This document shows, in pieces, positions 38,713-46,682 of a stretch of 62,519 nucleotides of DNA. Under the pieces are notes generated by a model, which worked only from the letters and a program-made list of their open reading frames with translations, did not search any database and was not told the DNA's origin. This DNA is from Nitrospinota bacterium. GTDB lineage: Bacteria; Nitrospinota; Nitrospinia; Nitrospinales; VA-1. Made by a program: the position numbers and the translations under genes. The first letter of the stretch is position 1. Each line of letters starts with the position of its first letter. Where the stretch lies: NCBI GenBank assembly GCA_009873655.1, contig WAIB01000011.1:1-62519 (forward strand). Reading direction: 5' to 3'.

Positions 38713-39423
38713 TTGAAAATCATTAATACTCCGGACACAACATTTAAAACCGAAGCAGGAAAACCGCTTGAGCGCCCCCAAAAAATACAGCCTTTAATAA
38801 GGCATTTTTCTTATCCTGTATCGCTTTTTTTGGCGAAAACTCCTGTTACCCCAAATCAAATCACGACTCTGGGAATGCTATCTGGTATCGCAGGAAGCTT
38901 GTTCTGCCTCAAGGGAGATTATTACTCAATTCTGATGGGGTCTGTTTTATTTTTGATCTGCTATATTCTGGACAATTGTGACGGCGAAATTGCCAGAATT
39001 AAGGATATGCGAAGCCTATTTGGAATGAGGTACGACACATTTGTTGATTGGATTGTACACGCCGTATTTTTTATTTGTCTTGGGTGGGGTGCCACATCTG
39101 TTACCGGGAAAGACTTTTGGTTTTGGTCAGGGCTATTGGCGGCTTTCGGCGGCAGCGTGAACTATGGGCTCGAACTTTACCAAAACAGAACCAAACCTCA
39201 TTCGAGCCAGCTGACAGCTGAGGAGACTGCTATCAAAGAAGACGATTCAAAAATGGATCGCTTTGTTTTGAATGCGCGTATGATTCGAAGTGATTTTTGC
39301 TTTATCGTTCTTGCCTTAAGTTTGGGTGGGGTTCTCTGGTATATTCTTCCTACTGCAGCTATTGGAGCACAGGCTTATTGGTGTCTCCAATTTACACGCA
39401 GTGCCCGCCGCTGGCACCCTTGA
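38713..39423 (+). CDS. CDP-alcohol phosphatidyltransferase family protein
   Basis: The 236-residue membrane enzyme starts at TTG and has the full family signature D-x2-DG-x2-AR-x8-G-x3-D-x3-D: DNCDGEIARIKDMRSLFGMR continuing to Asp. Helices follow the usual six-segment pattern. It contains NQITTLGMLSGIAGSLF before the signature, very like the inositol-phosphate group. It would join a CDP-activated alcohol to a second alcohol. Substrate is inferred from neighbours: inositol phosphate or CDP-inositol. Confidence 0.8.
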   Translation: MKIINTPDTTFKTEAGKPLERPQKIQPLIRHFSYPVSLFLAKTPVTPNQITTLGMLSGIAGSLFCLKGDYYSILMGSVLFLICYILDNCDGEIARIKDMRSLFGMRYDTFVDWIVHAVFFICLGWGATSVTGKDFWFWSGLLAAFGGSVNYGLELYQNRTKPHSSQLTAEETAIKEDDSKMDRFVLNARMIRSDFCFIVLALSLGGVLWYILPTAAIGAQAYWCLQFTRSARRWHP

Positions 39424-39598
39424 TCAAACGGGAAAAATCCAAGGAATAAGATCCTGCTCCCGGCACTATCCTGGCAGCCAGGCTGGCAGAGGGCCATAGG
39501 CTAACTTCAAGTAAACAAAAGGTTGAAGAGGCTCCTTCTATATGTAACAATGAGCTTTGATTTTACCAATCTTATACCCCTCAAAGTTAAAATTTTAT

Positions 39599-40327
39599 AT
39601 GAAATGCTTAATCATTGCAGCCGGAAAAGGGAGTCGATTGCGATCCATTGCAGATGCAAAACCCTTGATTCCCCTCAAAAACGTTCCCCTTATTGAAAGG
39701 GTGGTGGATTCAGCAAGGGAGGCTGGGGCGGATGATTTTTATGTGGTTGTAGGCTACAAGGGAGAAGATGTCCGGGCTCATTTAGAGGAAGTAAGTCGCA
39801 CCAGAGGTGTTTCTATAACCGTCATTGAAAATAGGGAATGGGATCGGGCAAATGGGATTTCGGTTTTGAAGGCCCAACCTTATTTAAACGAGCCTTTTTT
39901 ACTTATGATGGCGGACCATATTTTTGATCCCGAAATAGCACGGTTGCTGATCCGACAATCTTCCAATAATGAAGGGCTTTTGTTGGCTGTTGACGAAGAC
40001 CTGGAAAACCCCTTTGTAGATATGGATGATGTGACCCGGGTGTCGACACACGAAAATCGAATAAAAAATATTGGCAAGGGAATGGAGACCTACAACTGTT
40101 TTGATACCGGAATTTTTCTTTGTCACCCTTCGCTGTTTGCGGCGATCAGCGATTCTTCAAAAGAAGGGGACGATTCCCTTTCAGGTGGGGTGCGCTTGCT
40201 GGCCCGGCAAGGAAAGGCAAAAACGGTTCCCATCAACGGATCTTTCTGGTGCGATATTGACGATCCCAAAAACTTCAAGCAAGCTGAAGATTATTTAACA
40301 AGCCTGGTAGAAAACTGCGCCGGATAA
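39599..40327 (+). CDS. CTP:inositol-1-phosphate cytidylyltransferase-like NTP transferase
   Basis: Starting at ATG 39599 gives a 242-residue protein beginning MKCLIIAAGKGSRL with the classical NTP-binding loop. It has ENREWDRANGISVLKAQ, MADHIFDPE with a metal-binding Asp, and SFWCDIDDPKNFKQAE at the end. The pattern resembles the IPCT domain of the archaeal bifunctional enzyme, as I remember it. The upstream TTG at 39557 (14 extra codons) is less likely. It would make CDP-inositol from CTP and inositol-1-phosphate; this is inference. Confidence 0.7.
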   Translation: MKCLIIAAGKGSRLRSIADAKPLIPLKNVPLIERVVDSAREAGADDFYVVVGYKGEDVRAHLEEVSRTRGVSITVIENREWDRANGISVLKAQPYLNEPFLLMMADHIFDPEIARLLIRQSSNNEGLLLAVDEDLENPFVDMDDVTRVSTHENRIKNIGKGMETYNCFDTGIFLCHPSLFAAISDSSKEGDDSLSGGVRLLARQGKAKTVPINGSFWCDIDDPKNFKQAEDYLTSLVENCAG

Positions 40328-40343
40328 AATCAGGCCGGATATA

Positions 40344-41582
40344 TTAAGCTGTTTTTAATTTGTGAAACCTGGAATAGACCAGGTACCCCGCGAATACATT
40401 AGCCCCTACCGCCGCTACGGCAATAAAAATTTCCAACTGGTCCAATAAGGAAACCAATAAAAGAAAATGAATAAAGTCCCTGTTTGCGAATTTTTCCGCC
40501 AACTCCGGTTCGCTTACATGGAATAATTGTTTTCCCGGAGATCTTTTTTCAAGGAGTATGGGACTGAGCAGAAAAAATGCGAGTAACCCTCCCAACCCGG
40601 CCAAACCCCCGAGGTATAAAAACAGGGTTTCGCCTGATTTGAAGTAGGCGCCACACCCGATGGCGGTAAAAACTAAAAAGTGGACAATGTTGTCACAATA
40701 GATGTCCAGTTTTTTCCCGATATCTGATTCCATGAACTTCAAACGCGCTATTTCTCCATCCGCTCCATCTATCCAGGTAGAAAAAACCAGTAACACGGAT
40801 GCGATCACACTGGATTCGTAATGCCCTTGAAAAAAAAGGAAGGCAGACATCAACCCAAAAAAGAAACTGATAAGGGTAATCTGATTGGGGCTGATGGGTG
40901 TGTTTAAAAACACACGAGTCAGGACACGCGAGGCGGGTCTCGATAAAATTCGGGTGATGGGACTGTCGTGGTGCAGACCTGAACCCTTTACCTGCTCTTT
41001 ATGGAGGGTTTTGAAATCTTCCAGTTTATTTATTTCCACCTCTTTTGAGCCAGGAATGTAATAAACAGGAAAACTTCCTTCCCCTGACCCGGATGAACCT
41101 GGAACCATCGATGTTTCCAGGTTATTTGACAATAAATCCTGAAGGTTTTCAGCACTTATGGGAAAAACAGAATCATTCCTGTTTTGTGTTTTAGAATGAA
41201 TAATCTGGTATAACTCCTTTTTGTCATGCAGCACGGAGCCATTAAATATATAGACCGGGTCGGAGTTGTCTTGAATCCATTTTTTTAGCTGATTAAGATC
41301 TCCCAGCCAAATAATGTCCTGAGAGAGTCGACGATCTTTCAGGATTTCTTTAAAAGAATCTTGCAGGTCTCCGCCAGGGTCTTCCATAAAGACAGCAAGA
41401 GTTTTTAAGCCGGACCTTTTCAAGGTTAAAAGATTCCTCAGGATAAAAGGAACCCCGGCGATTTTGGAAGAATACCATTCCAATGGGTTGGCAGATCTTT
41501 CCGGATTTTTAAGAAAAAGGATTCCGGCTGTATTGCTTTCTTCCATTTTAGAAGAATTGGGTTTTTCGGGGTTTGCGGTCAT
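40344..41582 (-). CDS. Degenerate nucleotidyltransferase fused to CDP-alcohol phosphatidyltransferase
   Basis: The 412-residue protein has an N-terminal Rossmann-like half (about 20-195) related to NTP transferases, but it lacks the AAGxGxR loop, so it is probably inactive as a cytidylyltransferase. The C-terminal half (about 215-405) is a CDP-alcohol transferase with a perfect motif DGADGEIARLKFMESDIGKK and then DxxxD, plus about six membrane helices. The same domain order is seen in the IPCT/DIPPS enzymes of hyperthermophiles, which join CDP-inositol to inositol-1-phosphate. Confidence 0.75.
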   Translation of the reverse strand: MTANPEKPNSSKMEESNTAGILFLKNPERSANPLEWYSSKIAGVPFILRNLLTLKRSGLKTLAVFMEDPGGDLQDSFKEILKDRRLSQDIIWLGDLNQLKKWIQDNSDPVYIFNGSVLHDKKELYQIIHSKTQNRNDSVFPISAENLQDLLSNNLETSMVPGSSGSGEGSFPVYYIPGSKEVEINKLEDFKTLHKEQVKGSGLHHDSPITRILSRPASRVLTRVFLNTPISPNQITLISFFFGLMSAFLFFQGHYESSVIASVLLVFSTWIDGADGEIARLKFMESDIGKKLDIYCDNIVHFLVFTAIGCGAYFKSGETLFLYLGGLAGLGGLLAFFLLSPILLEKRSPGKQLFHVSEPELAEKFANRDFIHFLLLVSLLDQLEIFIAVAAVGANVFAGYLVYSRFHKLKTA

Positions 41583-41806
41583 TTTTTATAAGGTATTGAT
41601 TTTTCTTAAGAATTCCTTAGGGTTTAAAAGGAGCCAATCGAATTTAAGCAATAATTACTGCAAAATTGTCCTTCAGCTGTTTATTTTTGTATGTTGTGAT
41701 GTATATTGCTAAAGTTCGGTTTTTTTTTACCCAGAAATTTTTTGGGACCATTTTAGCAAATATCTATTTCAATAAAAACATCTCTAAGGTTAAAGGCTGT
41801 TAAATT

Positions 41807-43159
41807 ATGAATGAAAGTACGGATGTGTATGACGGTTTGGCTCGAAAAATAGAACCCTCAAAAGGAAAACTGGGAGTTTTGCTTCCAGGTATGGGAGCGG
41901 TAAGTTCCACTCTCATTGCCGGGGTGCAATTGGTTAATGCAGGACATAGCCAGCCGATCGGCTCGGTGACCCAAATGTCCCGTATTCGCCTGGGAAGAAG
42001 GGACAATCCCCAATACCCCTATATTAAGGATTTTGTTCCGCTAACCCCTCTAAAAGACCTTGTTTTTGGCGGCTGGGATATTTATGACGACAACTGTTAT
42101 CAGGCCGCTTTGGCCTGTGGGGTGATAGATAAACAGGAACTGGAACCGATTCGAAAACAACTGGAAGAAATCAAACCCTGGTCCGCTGTGTTTGATCCCG
42201 CTTTTGTAAAGAACCTTTCCGGACCCAATGTAAAAAAAGCCGCTAATAAAATGGAATTGGCGGAGATGTTGATGCGGGACATGGAAGATTTTAAAAAGCA
42301 GCATGGCCTGGAACGTTTGGTTATGTGCTGGTGCGGTTCTACGGAAGTTTATCAGGAGAATATGGACCACGAAGCTTTTAAAACCATTGATGGATTTGAG
42401 GAAGCCCTGAAAAATAATTTGGACATCATTCCCCCTTCCATGATTTACGCTTATGCAGGAATCAAAATGGGTGTTCCTTTTGCCAATGGTTCTCCCAATC
42501 TTACCGTGGATACCCCGGCAATGGTGGAATTGGCCCTAAAACACAATGTGGCGATAGCCGGAAAGGACTTTAAGACCGGTCAGACTTTGATGAAAACCAT
42601 CATCGCTCCTGGCCTTAAAGCAAGGATGTTGGGCCTGGAAGGATGGTTTTCCAGCAATATCCTGGGAAATCGGGATGGCGAAGTTCTGGATGATCCCGAT
42701 TCATTCCGCTCCAAAGAGGTGAGTAAAGGTTCTGTCCTGGACAGCATCTTTCAAGATGATCTCTACCCGGAACTTTATGGAGATTATTATCATAAAATTC
42801 GCATTGAATATTATCCTCCCCGGGGAGATGCCAAGGAGGGTTGGGATAATATTGATATCCAGGGCTGGTTAGGCCAGAATATGCAATTGAAGGTCAATTT
42901 TCTGTGCCGCGATTCGATTCTTGCAGCCCCGGTCGTATTGGATCTGGTTTTATTCCTTGATATGGCTAACCGAGCGGGTATGCGTGGAATACAAGAGTGG
43001 CTCTCATTTTATTTTAAATCTCCTCAATGCCGACCCGATCTCAAGCCTGTCAATTCCTTATTTGACCAAGACGACAAGCTGAGAAATACTCTGAGAATTT
43101 TAATGGGGGAAAAGGTAATCGACCATTCGGGTCTGGATTATTACGAGCCGAAAGGTTGA
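41807..43159 (+). CDS. ino1: Inositol-3-phosphate (myo-inositol-1-phosphate) synthase
   Basis: The enzyme turns glucose-6-phosphate into inositol phosphate using NAD. The 450-residue protein has a Rossmann start (KLGVLLPGMGAVSSTLIAG, residues about 20-40), the conserved ANGSPNLTVDTPAMVELA and catalytic IAGKDFKTGQTLMKTIIAPG near residue 245, and GWFSSNILGNRDGEVL. The length fits bacterial and archaeal enzymes. It is a source of inositol phosphate for the neighbouring transferases. A terminator follows after 51 bases. Confidence 0.92.
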   Translation: MNESTDVYDGLARKIEPSKGKLGVLLPGMGAVSSTLIAGVQLVNAGHSQPIGSVTQMSRIRLGRRDNPQYPYIKDFVPLTPLKDLVFGGWDIYDDNCYQAALACGVIDKQELEPIRKQLEEIKPWSAVFDPAFVKNLSGPNVKKAANKMELAEMLMRDMEDFKKQHGLERLVMCWCGSTEVYQENMDHEAFKTIDGFEEALKNNLDIIPPSMIYAYAGIKMGVPFANGSPNLTVDTPAMVELALKHNVAIAGKDFKTGQTLMKTIIAPGLKARMLGLEGWFSSNILGNRDGEVLDDPDSFRSKEVSKGSVLDSIFQDDLYPELYGDYYHKIRIEYYPPRGDAKEGWDNIDIQGWLGQNMQLKVNFLCRDSILAAPVVLDLVLFLDMANRAGMRGIQEWLSFYFKSPQCRPDLKPVNSLFDQDDKLRNTLRILMGEKVIDHSGLDYYEPKG

Positions 43160-43210
43160 TACTGAATTCAAGATAGTAGGTCAGGTTGGGCCCGGATAGT
43201 TTGAGGGAAT

Positions 43211-43246
43211 AAAAAAGCCAGTACTTTGAAGTACTGGCTTTTATTT
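43211..43246. terminator. Rho-independent terminator after ino1
   Basis: AAGCCAGTACTT and AAGTACTGGCTT form a near-perfect 12-base stem (43215-43226 with 43229-43240) followed by TTATTT. The left flank is A-rich, so it may work in both directions: for ino1 and for the small minus-strand gene that ends at 43241. Confidence 0.8.
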
Positions 43247-43399
43247 AAGACCTTGTTCTATGAGGGGTTTTACCTTTCGTCCCTTTTTATTATAAAAAGA
43301 AGGTGAGCTTATTTGTTTATCCGTCCTTTTATTCAAGGTTTTAACGGAAATTACTTTTTTGAGGTTTCCTGCACCATCAAAAACTTTTACTTCATGCAT
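43241..43399 (-). CDS. 52-residue basic protein, unknown
   Basis: This short gene reads MHEVKVFDGAGNLKKVISVK, then KTLNKRTDKQISSPSFYNKK and ends LIEQGLK. A clear AAAGGAAAG ribosome binding site lies before its ATG. It is very basic with no cysteine or membrane helix. It follows the cold-shock gene in the same direction after about 95 bases, and may be co-transcribed. No family name is known to me. Confidence 0.55.
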   Translation of the reverse strand: MHEVKVFDGAGNLKKVISVKTLNKRTDKQISSPSFYNKKGRKVKPLIEQGLK

Positions 43400-43493
43400 T
43401 GTCTTTCCTTTCCAATAATTCGTTTATACAATTTGATGTGTCAATTAGCCGATAAAATGCAATCCTTACCGGGGAAAGACATTTAATTGCTTT

Positions 43494-43694
43494 TTACTTA
43501 GGGATAACTTTAGAAGCTTGCGGTCCTTTTTGGCCCATTGTTTTCTCAAATTCTACTGCCTGGCCTTCATGAAGAGTTTTAAAACCCTCCGCTTGAATTT
43601 CTGAAAAATGGACGAAACAGTCTTCGCCATCATCGGATTCAATAAAGCCATAACCTTTACTTTCATTGAACCACTTTACTTTACCTTGAGCCAT
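43494..43694 (-). CDS. Cold-shock protein, CspA family
   Basis: The 66-residue protein is a single cold-shock domain that binds single-stranded nucleic acid. The RNP motifs are intact: KGYGFIES near residue 13-20 and DCFVHFSEI near residue 26-34. It starts [14 protein letters not shown]. The upstream leader is long and structured, as typical for cold-shock mRNAs. Confidence 0.93.
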   Translation of the reverse strand: MAQGKVKWFNESKGYGFIESDDGEDCFVHFSEIQAEGFKTLHEGQAVEFEKTMGQKGPQASKVIPK

Positions 43695-43797
43695 TTTAAT
43701 TTTACTCCTTCAAAATTTTTGGGACAACCTTGTGTTCAAACCATCAAACAGAGTTCCCAGTTTAAATAATTAAGACTTATTTGGAAGAAAACAGGGC

Positions 43798-43828
43798 AAA
43801 AAAAAACCACCCGGAAAATCAGGACGGT
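43798..43828 (-). terminator. Terminator-like hairpin in cold-shock leader
   Basis: Read on the minus strand, ACCGTCC pairs with GGGTGGT (two G-U pairs), and eight further T bases follow. It sits between the proposed promoter at 43924-43952 and the cold-shock start at 43694. It could end a short RNA of about 120 bases, act as an attenuator, or terminate the upstream TPR gene. Confidence 0.5.
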
Positions 43829-44197
43829 CAGTTTATTTCGATTGAAATTGTAATACCCATGCCCAAAATGATGTTCCAAATACTTAGGAATTTTCTTCCC
43901 AGGTTGTCTCGGTGCGATGCTCTATAATAGCACATTGCCCCGCAAAACCCAAACTTATATAAGAAATCCAGGTTGAAAACGGGCGAATTTTACGCGGAAA
44001 AATTACCCGTATTTCAGGCAGGTTCTTTTCAATGCTAATGTTATCAATAGCCTATAAGGATAGAGGGGAAATAGTGTGGGAAATGAAATTAACCGATTAA
44101 ATTCGCAATAGAGGTTTCGCTGTCTTGTGTTGTTTTCAAACACAAAATTTTGGGTTTGCTTCTATCCCCACCGTGGCTAATATTCGCCAGGGCAAAA
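43829..44197. other. Mostly non-coding spacer
   Basis: Apart from the promoter above, I see only a TTGTGTT/AACACAA hairpin at 44125-44145. A 67-codon minus-strand reading at 44089-44292 overlaps the TPR gene and has no supporting feature. Confidence 0.4.
43924..43952 (-). promoter_or_regulatory. Extended -10 promoter upstream of cold-shock gene
   Basis: On the minus strand TTGGGT is followed after 17 bases by TGC-TATTAT, an extended -10 box with five of six matches. The start would be near 43917, about 220 bases upstream of the cold-shock ATG. Confidence 0.45.
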
Positions 44198-44674
44198 TCA
44201 ATAACCACTGCCACCGTATGAAGGCATATAATTAGGAGTTGTGATTGTATCTGACCCTTCTGTTTTATGTTTTTCGGGTTTTTTAAGATCACAAGGTATC
44301 TTAGGATTACTTTTACAATGATGCTTCTTAAGTAATGCAGACTCGGATATTCTTTTATTCTCTGGAGAAAGCTTTAAAGCCCATTGAAAGTGCTTGGCTG
44401 CTTCAAGGTGGTTTCCAAGTTGGTGCAAAGTTATTCCAAGGTTAAAAAATATTTCACCTTTTTTTCTGTCAACAACTGAAGCCACCTGAAAATGCCTTAA
44501 GGCTTGATTAAATTTTCCTTTCTTATAGGCGTTAATTCCTAGATTGTTTTGATCATTTCCCACTGAATGAGAGCCTTCTATAACCGGCAAAATAAGAGCT
44601 TCTTCTCCAAATACTGGAGTATTAATTACAAAATAGAAAAAAATAACCATCTTCAAAATAAATTTCAGATGCAT
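44198..44674 (-). CDS. Exported TPR protein
   Basis: Starting at ATG 44674, four codons inside a longer TTG reading whose second codon is the GGAG ribosome binding site, gives 158 residues. A signal peptide (FILKMVIFFYFVINTPVFGE) is followed by about two TPRs (LGINAYKKGKFNQALRHFQV and FFNLGITLHQLGNHLEAAKH). The tail is Cys/Lys/Gly-rich (KKHHCKSNPKIPC, then YMPSYGGSGY). It likely acts in the periplasm as a binding scaffold. Confidence 0.75.
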   Translation of the reverse strand: MHLKFILKMVIFFYFVINTPVFGEEALILPVIEGSHSVGNDQNNLGINAYKKGKFNQALRHFQVASVVDRKKGEIFFNLGITLHQLGNHLEAAKHFQWALKLSPENKRISESALLKKHHCKSNPKIPCDLKKPEKHKTEGSDTITTPNYMPSYGGSGY

Positions 44675-44746
44675 AATTAACTCCAATTTAGTGATTATAA
44701 AAATGTAATTGCTGTGCTATTGCTTAATGGAATTACAACAAGCCAA

Positions 44747-44896
44747 TCAATATCCAATTAACTCCTGGTAATTCTCTAAAGTCGCCAAGAAACCAGAAAC
44801 CCACTCTTTAGTTTCATCTTGGCAGCCTAAATCCCCGCCTATAATTCTTCCATCCACCTGTTCATATATAATCTCAAAGATTTCGTTACTGTTCAT
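44747..44896 (-). CDS. 49-residue acidic protein, unknown
   Basis: The reading is MNSNEIFEIIYEQVDGRIIG, then GDLGCQDETKEWVSGFLATL and ENYQELIGY. It is acidic and lies 31 bases downstream of the integrase remnant, in the same direction. It may be an accessory gene of the former element. No family is recognised and no strong ribosome binding site is seen. Confidence 0.35.
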   Translation of the reverse strand: MNSNEIFEIIYEQVDGRIIGGDLGCQDETKEWVSGFLATLENYQELIGY

Positions 44897-44927
44897 TTTC
44901 TAATCCAAAGGAATAAGGGGGTTGGAT

Positions 44928-45098
44928 TTATTTGATAGAGTCTTTAAAGCTTAACCTGTCCTGAACCATAAGGTCTTTGATAACCTTACTGGCATACTCT
45001 TCTGCCTTCTTCTTTGACTTAAACCCGGTACATTCCTTTATTCTCTTATCCTTATATACGGTATCTATCCAATAGACCTGTTTTCTTTTATAGAGCAT
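44928..45098 (-). pseudogene. N-terminal fragment of phage-type integrase
   Basis: This 56-codon reading is MLYKRKQVYWIDTVYKDKRI, then KECTGFKSKKKAEEYASKVI and ends RLSFKDSIK. It resembles the N-terminal arm-binding domain of tyrosine recombinases (basic strand, then a Lys-rich helix). The core-binding and catalytic domains are missing. It lies just 3' of tRNA-Arg, in the same direction, the usual position of an integrase after insertion into a tRNA gene. Confidence 0.5.
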
Positions 45099-45143
45099 TT
45101 AATGGCTGTTATTGGGCGAAATGGGTGTAAATATAAGCTTTTT

Positions 45144-45180
45144 AAAAATAAAAGGGGTAGCCGTTTCTAGCTGACCCCTT
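45144..45180 (-). terminator. Terminator after tRNA-Arg
   Basis: On the minus strand AAGGGGTCAGC pairs with GCTACCCCTT (one bulge) and is followed by TTATTTTT, directly 3' of the tRNA gene. Confidence 0.75.
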
Positions 45181-45188
45181 GTTTTTAT

Positions 45189-45265
<77 letters not shown>

Positions 45266-45295
45266 ATAAGTTTAAATCAGGTGAGATATTTTACT

Positions 45296-45643
45296 CTAAT
45301 TTTCCGAAGATTTATTATTTTCATAAAAAACGATTTTAACCTCTTCCTCCGTGATCAGCCCGTCTTTGATAAATTCTCCCAATTGGGGTTTGATCCGGGC
45401 TATGTTTTCTTTCCGATCAACAACCTCAACGACAATGGGGAGATCATCGGACAATCTTAAAATGGAAGTGGTGTGAAGATGGCTGGTTTTTCCGAACCCC
45501 TCAATACCTCTCAATACCGTTGCTCCCGAAAGTCCCTCTTTTTTAAAAAATTCTACCAGATGTTTTGACAGCGGTTTGCCTGCGAATTTATCGGATTCGC
45601 TGATAAATATCCTCAACAATATGGCTTCAGACTCTTTTTTCAC
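45296..45643 (-). CDS. DUF190 family protein
   Basis: The 115-residue protein is a DUF190 member, a PII-like small ferredoxin-fold family: LLRIFISESDKFAGKPLSKH, then GLSGATVLRGIEGFGKTSHL and LPIVVEVVDRKENI. DUF190 genes commonly accompany crcB (fluoride export) genes, as here one base behind crcB. A regulatory or partner role is inferred from that pairing. Confidence 0.85.
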   Translation of the reverse strand: MKKESEAILLRIFISESDKFAGKPLSKHLVEFFKKEGLSGATVLRGIEGFGKTSHLHTTSILRLSDDLPIVVEVVDRKENIARIKPQLGEFIKDGLITEEEVKIVFYENNKSSEN

Positions 45644-45644
45644 T

Positions 45645-46025
45645 TTATTTCATTCCCATTCCAACGACTAAAAATTTTCCCAGTAATATTGCCAATAGGC
45701 ACAGAATTACCGTGCCCACGAGATTGAGCCCGAACATAATGTGCTCACTTTGCTCCAGAAGCTTCATCGATTCATAGCTGAAGGTAGACATGGTGGTAAA
45801 TGAACCCAGCACCCCGATGGTCAGGAAAACCCTGGCTTCTTCGCCAAAAAGTCCCCGGTATTCGGAGGCGTACATTATCAGAGCCAGCAACAGACTGCCA
45901 AGAAAATTGACCCCGAGAGTTCCCAGGGGAAAGGTGACAAAGCCGCTTTGAATCCACCCGCTGACCCAATAACGCAATAGGGCCCCGATAAATCCTCCCA
46001 GTCCGACTAAAAACCAAAGTGACAT
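45645..46025 (-). CDS. crcB: Fluoride efflux transporter CrcB/Fluc
   Basis: CrcB/Fluc dimers export fluoride ions through the inner membrane. The 126-residue protein has four membrane helices and the signatures GGFIGALLRYW near residue 10, GTLGVNFLGSLLLALI (with the central Asn) and GVLGSFTTMSTFSYE (with the Phe box and TM3 break). The next gene upstream ends four bases away, so a fluoride riboswitch cannot sit directly before it. Confidence 0.92.
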   Translation of the reverse strand: MSLWFLVGLGGFIGALLRYWVSGWIQSGFVTFPLGTLGVNFLGSLLLALIMYASEYRGLFGEEARVFLTIGVLGSFTTMSTFSYESMKLLEQSEHIMFGLNLVGTVILCLLAILLGKFLVVGMGMK

Positions 46026-46029
46026 TGGA

Positions 46030-46509
46030 TTATTTTTTATTGTTTCCGGATTTTTCTTCGATCATGCGCAGTCGAGATGCAGCCATGGCAACCCCGGCAT
46101 AATCGTTTCGGTCCGTATAGGATTGAATGGCTTTTTTAGCGTAAAGGACCGCCGTTTTATTATCGTTCATCTTATCCGCTACCCAGGCGATATTCATCTC
46201 CATTTGGGGTACTTCCGGATGTCTGGGGTTGAGTTGAATTCCTTCTTTATAGGAAGCGATCGATTCTTTATAACGCCCTGTATTACCATATGCGTTCCCT
46301 AAACTCAAATACGCCGGGATGTAATCAGGGTTTACGCTCAAGGCTTTTTTAAATGCTTCAATGGCATCATCGTGTTTCCCGGAAGCCCCTCTTTCAATTC
46401 CCAGTTGAAGATAGTCCTCTGCCAGCATGGGATCTTCGCGGGTTGCCATGTGCCAGAATACAACCCCCAAAACACCCACGGTAATTAAAATGACAATGTT
46501 TTTTTTCAT
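46030..46509 (-). CDS. Membrane-anchored TPR protein
   Basis: The 159-residue protein has an N-terminal signal anchor (IVILITVGVLGVVFWHM) and three TPRs (DAIEAFKKALSVNPDYIPAY; LSLGNAYGNTGRYKESIASY; NKTAVLYAKKAIQ). It probably faces the periplasm. Its ATG overlaps the stop of the CWC gene upstream by three bases (ATGA), so it is part of one operon. Confidence 0.85.
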   Translation of the reverse strand: MKKNIVILITVGVLGVVFWHMATREDPMLAEDYLQLGIERGASGKHDDAIEAFKKALSVNPDYIPAYLSLGNAYGNTGRYKESIASYKEGIQLNPRHPEVPQMEMNIAWVADKMNDNKTAVLYAKKAIQSYTDRNDYAGVAMAASRLRMIEEKSGNNKK

Positions 46510-46682
46510 GTGCTTTTACCTATTTGATGCAGACAATCCAGGCAAAGACAGTTTTCAAAATTTCCCCGGATATAGTCCAATTGTTTTTTGCTCAGGGGAA
46601 CATCATCGCACTGGCAGGGTTTGGGAGAATCGTTTTCACATTCGAAATGGGTACCGCATCTCGGGCAGTTTTTCAGGGTCAT
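46506..46682 (-). CDS. Cysteine-rich CWC family protein
   Basis: This 58-codon gene reads MTLKNCPRCGTHFECENDSP and continues with PCQCDDVPLS and ENCLCLDCLH. It has eight cysteines in the arrangement of the CWC zinc-binding family. It overlaps the permease fusion gene upstream and the TPR gene downstream by four bases each, so all are translated from one message. The function is unknown. Confidence 0.8.
   Translation of the reverse strand: MTLKNCPRCGTHFECENDSPKPCQCDDVPLSKKQLDYIRGNFENCLCLDCLHQIGKST

Noticed and set aside
44089-44292. 67-codon minus-strand frame
   Set aside because: It overlaps the TPR gene in another frame and has no recognisable features.
46026-46029. Fluoride riboswitch before crcB
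   Set aside because: Only four bases separate crcB from the gene upstream, and no matching fold was found at the operon start near 49736-49860.
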